Translations under genes and position numbers: made by a program
Shown here: in pieces, positions 57,701 to 64,000 of the stretch
Numbering within the stretch: the stretch's first letter is position 1
How the letters are laid out: every line of letters starts with the position of its first letter
DNA from: Pascua guehoae
Lineage: Eukaryota > Basidiomycota > Tremellomycetes > Trichosporonales > Trichosporonaceae
Length of the DNA stretch: 64,000 nt
Direction of reading: 5' to 3'
Assembly: GCA_001600415.1 (NCBI GenBank)
Contig: BCJX01000002.1
Location: 2,701,553 to 2,765,552 of the forward strand
The notes under the pieces: generated by a model
Told to the model about the DNA's origin: nothing
Database searches by the model: none
The model's input: the letters and a program-made list of their open reading frames with translations, nothing else

Positions 57701-58772
57701 TGTCAGAGTTTGCGGGTGTAGATACGAATGTGCGCAGGCGGTCGCTTGCCATGTCACCAAGGCGGTAACGACTTTAATAACGGCCATCGTAGGAGCGATG
57801 ACCGACAGAGTGATGACGGTGGTAGTGCAGAGGGTTGACGCTGCATGGTAACAGAGATGAACATTCCCTCAGTGCCACTGTGACTGCACCACTGTGCTGC
57901 CTTGCCATCAAACCATAACACCGAGCCCCCACGTCTAGTCACTTGTCAACACACCAAGAGCAGTGACAGTGCTACAACGACAATGCCACCAAATGACAGT
58001 GGCAGCAGTGGCAGCAGTGCGGAACAGCACCCGCACCAACCCACCACCCCCGCCTCTCCACGCCCACTCACTTTGTCAACACACGCACAATCGTCAGCCG
58101 ACTCCGCGTCGCCGCCACCTGGACATACACACCCACGAGCACGGAGTACGGCAGCCGCCCGCCGGGCCACGCAGCGACATCCACCTCGCGGGGGCGGAAG
58201 AGGAGCGCGTCCGTGTCAAAGTCGATCGCGGGCGCAGGTTCCGCGTGGGCCGCAGCGACTTGTCGGGCGCGCCACGGTCCTGCTTCGGCGTTGGCGTGTG
58301 ATACCGTATTGGTGTTCTTGGACGCCGTGGGGGTGGGTGGTAGGGGGGAGCGTTTGGCGAACATGGGATGCAGCTTTGGCGGCGGGGTTGGCTTGACGTC
58401 TCTTGTCTGTTGCTCTTCCGCCGGCGCCTTTGAACCTCCCCCTCCCCCGCCGTCGCCGTTGGGGGTACCGCTATCCCCACCCTCTGCGTCCCATTCGCGC
58501 GCGAGGCGGAGCGCGAGCGCCGCGTCCTCCTCGATCTGCACCGCCGGCGTGGCACCTCCCACACGTCCAGAATCCGGTGGGGACTTGTCGGGGGTCGGGA
58601 GGACGACGATGTCGTTCTCTGATTCCGAGTCGGAAACGCAAATCACCCCCGAGCTCGGTACGCTCTTCCCTTTGGCGGGCTTGCTCGGCGAGGTGAAGAA
58701 GGACGCGATGGAGGGCTGCGTGCGCGCCTTCTTGCGCGAGGGCGAGGTGGGGGCAGGTCGCTTGGGTGGCAT
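54722..58772 (-). CDS. CDC9: DNA ligase I (ATP-dependent, replicative)
   Basis: The exons are 58772-58072, 57688-57277, 57155-56352, 56270-55874, 55778-55635, 55395-55224 and 55022-54722, for 976 residues with all phases agreeing. The N-terminus has a PCNA-binding PIP box (QPSIASFF) after a basic PKRP/RKKAR signal, then a disordered region. The DNA-binding domain contains LTVSPSDLTPSLYLLSN and ELGVGAMVLGRAI. The adenylation motif ETKLDGQRLQ carries the nucleophilic Lys. EGLMVK and WLKVKKDYLEGLGDSLDLVP mark motifs IV and V and the OB fold entry. WWSPILLAA and ISGFTDAFYK follow. It seals Okazaki fragments and repair nicks in the nucleus and, if an upstream start is used, possibly mitochondria. 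Acidic inserts lie near GDGDGVIVVDGDDGDSEDAG and at the C-terminus. Intron 1 is 383 nt. Confidence 0.95.
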
Positions 58773-59133
58773 CGTCTATCGTCTGGCGTGGGACTCGTAC
58801 GGGGAACCTTGTCAATGTGCTTTTGCGCGAGCACGTTGCGGCACTGGTGCGAGCTCGACGATGACCATTCTCAGTTGCGGGCGGTGAGAATGGATAAGTG
58901 GATTGATCTTGTTAAGGAAAGGGACGGGTACAGTCAGCTCCCTCACAAGTTGTTGGTATCTTTGGATCCGACGTCATCTCCCATTTCAGGCACGCGCCAC
59001 GTGGTCGTCGTCGCGTCGGCATCCATCTCAACGATCTCTACACGGTGCCGTGCGTGCATGCGCACAATGACAAGTTGCAACATCGACGACCACGTCTAGC
59101 ATCCAACGTCCATTCTTTTCCACGCCCTCCGAC
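58773..59133. promoter_or_regulatory. Divergent promoter (DNA ligase I / BET5)
   Basis: 360 nt between divergent start codons. Contains the cell-cycle-box-like ACGCGCC/ACGCGT-type core CACGCGCCACGTG near 58990, which could serve an MBF-like factor for the ligase; this is inference. Confidence 0.4.
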
Positions 59134-60786
59134 ATGATCTACTCGCTATACATCTTTGACCGGTACGTCAACCCCACCCCGGCCCTCGCCCATTTCCTGC
59201 CCACCTCTGACCCCAGACACTGCGACTGCGTCTACTACCACGACTGGCACCGCACGCGCCCAGTGCGCCCCGGCCGCGACAGGCCAGGCGTGCACCGTCT
59301 CGCCACGACGGCGGCCGTGGGTGCGCGCGAGAGCATCTTTTCGACCACGAGCGGCGCCACTGCCGGGGGCGCAGGTGGCACACCTTCATCGGGAGCCGGG
59401 GCGGCGGGGACGGCAGCAGGACAGAGCGCGGGGGCGGCCGTGCCCCCGTCCCAGGCCATGGCGACCAACACGGCCACGGCGCCGAAACGCAGTGCGGCCG
59501 CCCAGGCGCTGCCGTTTGACGAGGAGGCGAAGCTCGTCTATGGCGTCGTGCTCAGTTTGCGGAATATGGTCAAGAAGTTGTCGGGCAAGTGAGTCGGAGC
59601 AGCGGTGGATGAGGTGTTGGTGGCCGGAGATGTGTCGCCGTGTTGATGCCGGGAGAGGGTGAGACGGGCTGTGCTGGACGGACGCCTGGGCGAGGTGGAT
59701 ACAGATGTTAGGGGGTGAGCACAGTGGTGCAATGGGAGTGAGGGAGCGACTCGCTCTGTGGAGGGCACCGAAAGAGCCTGTCTTGGTGGACCAGTGTGTA
59801 AACATCGTCCACGGCTGTCGCCGGCCTTGTCCCGTTCCCTCCACATCGTGATCAAGGATACCACCTCTCTTTCTTCCTGATCCGACTCCCTTCCAATGTG
59901 TCACTCTGCTCTGGCGTCTCACCACTACCGCTATCTCGTCATGGCCTCTCCCCAACCCCCCGTCACCCCAGTCCTATCCTTCTCCCCTGCCTCTCCCTTC
60001 CTTCCCCCTGGTACACCCCCCACTAACAAACCCCCAGAGACGAACAATTCACATCCTACAAGACGTCCCAGTACCGCCTTCACCTGTACGAGACCCTGAC
60101 CGGGTACAAGTTTGTCCTCCTCTCGGACCCGCAGGCCGACAGCCTCCGCTTTGTCCTCCGCCAGCTCCACACCGGGCCGTTTGTGCAGTATGTCGTGCGC
60201 AACCCGCTCGTCGAGATGGATAGCCGTACGCAGGGCATTGATAACGACCAGGTGAGTGAGGGTTGGGTTTGAGACCAGGGGGGTGGGGAAACTGGGTGGT
60301 ACGATCAACGAGGTGGCGGGGACAACGAGGTGGTAGCAGCGATGTGGTCAACGCCAGTCCCTGGAGGAACCCAGGTGGAGCGGCGGCAAGAGAGCGCAAT
60401 CGCTGGGCGATCTTGTTCAGAGCAAGATGAGAGTTCCAGCCGGGCGAGGCAAGGGAGGGCGGGGTGGTGGGCGGAGGGGATGGTGTTGAGCTTTGTGGCG
60501 CGCCCGAGCTGGCGTCCTTCGCTGCGCCTGCCATGGCTGCGACAATGCCTACGCCTACAGCCACATGGAAAAGGCAACGTCGTCCAGTGTGATACAATGC
60601 ACTCCATCCCGGAGTCCTCTCGTACATTCTCAGCGTCAAGTCTACCCATTCATCCCACCTTCCGCCTCAAAGTCATGTCTCCTTGTGACCGCCTGCCTCT
60701 CTGCCCATTGCCCTTCCTCCCGCTGACCCCAGTTCCGCTCCGCCGTGGATCGCCACGTCCGCGGCCTCTCGATTTTCGCCTCATGA
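59134..60786 (+). CDS. BET5: TRAPP subunit BET5/TRAPPC1
   Basis: The exons are 59134-59162, 59217-59588, 60038-60251 and 60733-60786, for 222 residues. The start MIYSLYIFDRHCDCVYYHDW, then LPFDEEAKLVYGVVLSLRN, DEQFTSYKTSQYRLHLYET, DPQADSLRFVLRQ, YVVRNPLVEMDS and the last exon FRSAVDRHVRGLSIFAS all fit the longin-fold TRAPP core subunit. It tethers ER-derived vesicles at the Golgi and activates the Rab Ypt1. An Ala/Gly/Thr-rich insert of about 65 residues precedes the LPFDEE motif. Introns 2 and 3 are 449 and 481 nt, roughly ten times the local norm, and hold no recognised gene. Confidence 0.95.
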
Positions 60787-61140
60787 TACCTCGGATACAG
60801 TCTCGGATGATACCCCATAGGGCGGGTGTGCATGTGCATGGATGTACGGAAAGTAGAGTAGTAGCAGTGTATGAGACCATACAGACAAGGACGCGCGGGC
60901 GGGAAGCCGAGTGCAGCGTATTAGGGCAGGCATGCAGGGCATGTGTGAGGGTGCGAGGTGTATGTAGGAGACAGGCGCAAGCAGATGGCAGGTCTCACTT
61001 CGGACACAATGCCTTCCGATGCGCAGACGTCGGGCATGGACAATGTCCACACTCGCAAGCGACCGCGCCCAGCTCCGCTCGCCCCTCGGCCACCCAAGGG
61101 AACAGTGCAGGCATTTGCCAATCTTGGGCCAAAGCCACTC
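60787..61140. other. Convergent intergenic region
   Basis: 3' flanks of BET5 and the SNF2 gene. Nothing recognised. Confidence 0.6.
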
Positions 61141-64000
61141 CTACTCGCGCTTGACACCTTGGGCGCGCTTGACCTGAGTCGCAGAGACCATCTCGACCTC
61201 GTCGTCGTTCGCAGCGTCCATGTCGGTATCCGCATTGGCGTCGCCCTCTTGCTCAAACTTGCGCCGGAGCTGGGTCAGCAGCGACCGTTTGGCCTCTGCT
61301 GCCGTCTTGTCGTCTCCCGCGGTGCCGTCGGCAGTGACACCTGCGCCCGCGGGAGAGTCGTCGCCACCGACCATGTCGTCGAGCTGGAGCTTTGTGAGGC
61401 CAATGGACAAAATGTCCTCGTCAATGCTGTCCTTGCTGATAAACTTGATGACCTCGACCGAGCGTTCTTGGCCGATACGGTAGGCTCGGTCTGCGGCTTG
61501 CCTGTCGTTGTGAGGGTTGAAATCCTGGTCAAAGATGACGACGACGCTCGCGGCCGTCAGGTTGATGCCGACGCCGCCTGCCTTGGTCGAGAGTAGGAAT
61601 ACGGTGATTTCGGGGTCGTCATTAAACGTGTCGACGAGGCCCTGGCGCTCGTCGGTACGTGTCTGTCCGTCGAGGCGGACAAAGCGAACATTCAGGTGGT
61701 CGAGCGCGACCTGGACAATGTCTAGGACCATCGTAAACTGGCTAAACAAGAGCATGCGCTTGCCCTCGGCCTTACACCGCTCAATGTGTGCCTTGAGCGC
61801 GCGCATCTTGCCACCCTCGAGGAAAACATCGGGGTCGAGTGCAAACTGGGCCAGATCGTCGTGCTCGCTCACAAAGTGGTGGATTTCGGCGTCGCTCATC
61901 ACCTCGAGGTCCTCGACGACATAGTCATAGTTTGAGTCGCACCACTGCGGGCATTGCAGGCACGCACGCGCAATCTGCCGCACCTTGTTGGTATTGTACA
62001 GCCGCCGGAACAGGAGCGGGTGCGATGCCGCCTTGCGCAGGTCCATGAGCAGGTTGGCGGACGACGTCTTGTCCTTTGCCGCGGCCGCCGCAGCGGCAGC
62101 CTTCTTGCCCTTTGCCTTTTTGCCATTGGCTCCGTCGGGCTCGTCGGCTGCAATAGCGGCCTCGATTGCCTCCTCGCCCAGCTCACGCATCGCCTTGCGG
62201 GACCGCCGCAGCGTGTCGCGGTACAGGCGCGCCTGCGCTTCGGTCATTTCGCACTCTTCCACCTTTTCAATCTTTGGCGGGAGCGTAAGGACCTGGTGGG
62301 GTTAGTCATCTGTGAGCAGCATGCGCCACCCTACGTACATTGGCTTTACGGCGGCGAAGAACAAACGGCGTGAGCATGGTCCGCGCACGCGATACACGCT
62401 GCTGGGACAGCAACGATGCGTGGCCAGTGGACTGGACCTTGAAAATGGCGCGCAGGTACTGCTCGGCGTCGGCGAACACGTCCTTGTGGATGAACATGAG
62501 CAGCGACTTGTGGACGTCAGCAAAGAACTCTAAAGTGTGGACAGAAATACCCACGACAAGCTCCTGGAGATTGTTCTGCAACGGCGTGCCCGTCAGGAGG
62601 AGACGCCACTTTGGACGAATGCTCAAGAGGTCCTTGTATCGCTTTGTGGCAAAGTTTTTCAGCGCATGCGCTTCGTCGTACACGCAAGTCTCAAACGAAA
62701 GCTTTTTGCGCAAAAAGTTCAAGTCGTCGGCGCTCACGACCTGGGAATAGGACGCGAGGACGACCTCGAGCTCGCCGCGGCGGAACATGCGCTTGAGCGA
62801 GTCGCGGAGCTCGATGCGTTCGGCCTGCGTGCCATGGTATGTCTGCACGTCGATCTCGGGAGCGAACCGGTCAAACTCGCGAGTCCAGTTTTCAAGTGTA
62901 GATGCAGGCACAAAGATCATGTGAGGGCCCTTTACGCCACGGTCCTTGAGGTGGGCGAGGAAAGCAATAACCTGGATCGTTTTGCCAAGGCCTGAGAGCT
63001 AGTTAGACACAGCAGGAAATGTTGCTGAACTCACCCATTTCGTCGGCGAGGATACAGCCAATCTTGCGCGACCACAAGAGGTTGAGCCAGTTGACGCCGA
63101 GGAGCTGGTAGTCCTTGAGGACTGTGCCTTCAGAGAGGAGCGAAGGCTGGGCGCGCAGGTATGATGAGAGAATCTTGCGCTTGAGCAAGTTGGTCTCGCT
63201 GCGGAGGAGTTCGGACACCTTGTCGACGTCGACCTTTACATCGTTGAGGCCGTCTGGTCCGGGCGTGCCCGTGACACTGCCGGCGGCGCGGGTCGAGGCG
63301 CCCTTCCACACGGCGAGGGTGGCGGCAATGTCGTCGGCGATCGCCTCGCAGCGGTTCAGACACGCGTCAATCTGGACATAACCCTCCATGATTTCGGTAT
63401 ACTGTTCAAAGAGCTTGAAGCTCACGCCGCGCGCCTTGGAGAGCTTGAACCGGACCTCGTCAACGTCCTCGTACGGACGCAGCCGCACAATCGTCTTTGC
63501 CTGGTCCTCGCTGCACGCAATGGTGCCGGTAAACACCTCGAGCTCGGCCTCGTTGAACGCGCGCAGCGCCTCGCCCTCGGCGTCGACATCGTCGTCGCTC
63601 CCGCGCCGCTTCTTGCGCCGCGGCGCATCGTCGCCAGACCACTCGTCGCTCCCGTCGTCCGAATCGGCCGCCGACCCCTCCGACTCTTCGTCTGGGTCAC
63701 GCTTGCGCGCCTTTTCGCGCTTGGCGTAGATGGTACTCTTCTCGTTCCTGTACTTTTTGCGTCGCTTGGGTGCTGCCTGGGGTAACGGCGCAGGTGAGAG
63801 CGAGACGGACGACGAGCCTGCAGACGACGCGATTGACGAGCTGCTCCCTCCATGCTCGCGCCGGACCCATGGTGGTAACGGGTCCGCCTGTGGCCGCACG
63901 GGGGCAGTCACCACGACGCGGTCCCGTTCCTCCTTGGCCCCCAGGATACGCGCACGCGTAGCCATGAGGTCCTTCAGGGTGCTGTCCCAGTCGTCGCCAT
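61141..64000 (-). CDS. SNF2-family ATPase, FUN30/SMARCAD1 type (5' end outside window)
   Basis: Visible exons are 64000-63035 (incomplete), 62991-62555, 62506-62339 and 62292-61141. The frame remains open upstream of the Met at 63965 (DDWDSTLKDLM), so the true start is right of the window. A long basic and acidic N-terminal part precedes DYQLLGVNWLNLLWSRK. Helicase motifs are ADEMGLGKTIQVIAFL (Walker A), VYDEAHALKN (Walker B), LLLTGTPLQNN, LLFSQFTMVLDIV, STKAGGVGINLTAA and QAADRAYRIGQ. STLENWTREFDRFAP and DYVVEDLEVMSDAEIH point to the Fun30/SMARCAD1 subfamily, which remodels nucleosomes in DNA-end resection and silent chromatin. The 48-nt intron (62507-62554) is in frame; removing it restores NNLQELVSLLMFI. 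An Ala run interrupts the C-terminal lobe. Confidence 0.93.

Overview
The window looks like nuclear DNA of a basidiomycete yeast, most likely in the Tremellomycetes (Trichosporonales or a close relative). The order is inferred from codon habits and protein resemblance and was not tested. The reasons are high GC, dense genes on both strands, many short introns (mostly 35-65 nt) with GTGAGT-like donors and CTNAC branch points a few bases before CAG, and proteins typical of fungi: a Zn2Cys6 regulator, a neutral amino acid permease of the Mtr type, L-arabinitol dehydrogenase, and GPI-type wall proteins. I rebuilt 24 protein genes by joining exons and checking reading phase. No tRNA, rRNA or CRISPR was seen. 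Positions 659-1633 are an assembly gap.

Layout. 1-111: one exon of TRM112. 1780-2567: ribosomal protein RPS20 (uS10). 2693-5969: two tandem, diverged genes for proteins with a coiled coil, a half-PHD zinc finger and a chromodomain. 6774-9212: a bZIP factor with a 6-nt microexon. 10808-12266: EMC5. 12760-14886: ADA2 of SAGA. 17214-19372: an inositol-type sugar porter. 20164-33554: a metabolic stretch holding an NTF2-like/FMO monooxygenase, a Zn2Cys6 regulator, an SMP-30/gluconolactonase divergent from it, a TIM-barrel dehydratase/isomerase, an HSD10-like SDR and a flavin amine oxidase. 34751-36407: a secreted class 3 lipase homologue without its serine nucleophile. 39077-41049: a secreted repeat protein of alternating Ser/Asp and Arg/Lys blocks with many Kex2-type KR sites. 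42230-43631: L-arabinitol 4-dehydrogenase with an odd intron boundary. 43948-44090: a small TA-flanked inverted-repeat element (MITE). 45096-46281: a Thr/Pro-rich GPI-type protein with an unexplained frame break. 47909-49928: amino acid permease. 50218-51793: DPH7. 52533-54359: F-box protein. 54722-58772: DNA ligase I. 59134-60786: BET5/TRAPPC1. 61141-64000: a FUN30/SMARCAD1-type SNF2 ATPase running off the right edge.

The housekeeping genes at both ends (ribosome, ER insertion, transcription, vesicle tethering, replication, chromatin) flank an accessory middle of about 17-46 kb. That middle combines transport, oxidation of small carbon or amine substrates, one pathway-type regulator, secreted proteins, low-complexity DNA and the only mobile-element remnant. 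The most unusual items are the Kex2/Ser-Asp repeat protein, the serine-less lipase, the chromodomain pair in which one copy has lost two aromatic-cage residues, and several extreme exons (3, 6, 7 and 11 nt).
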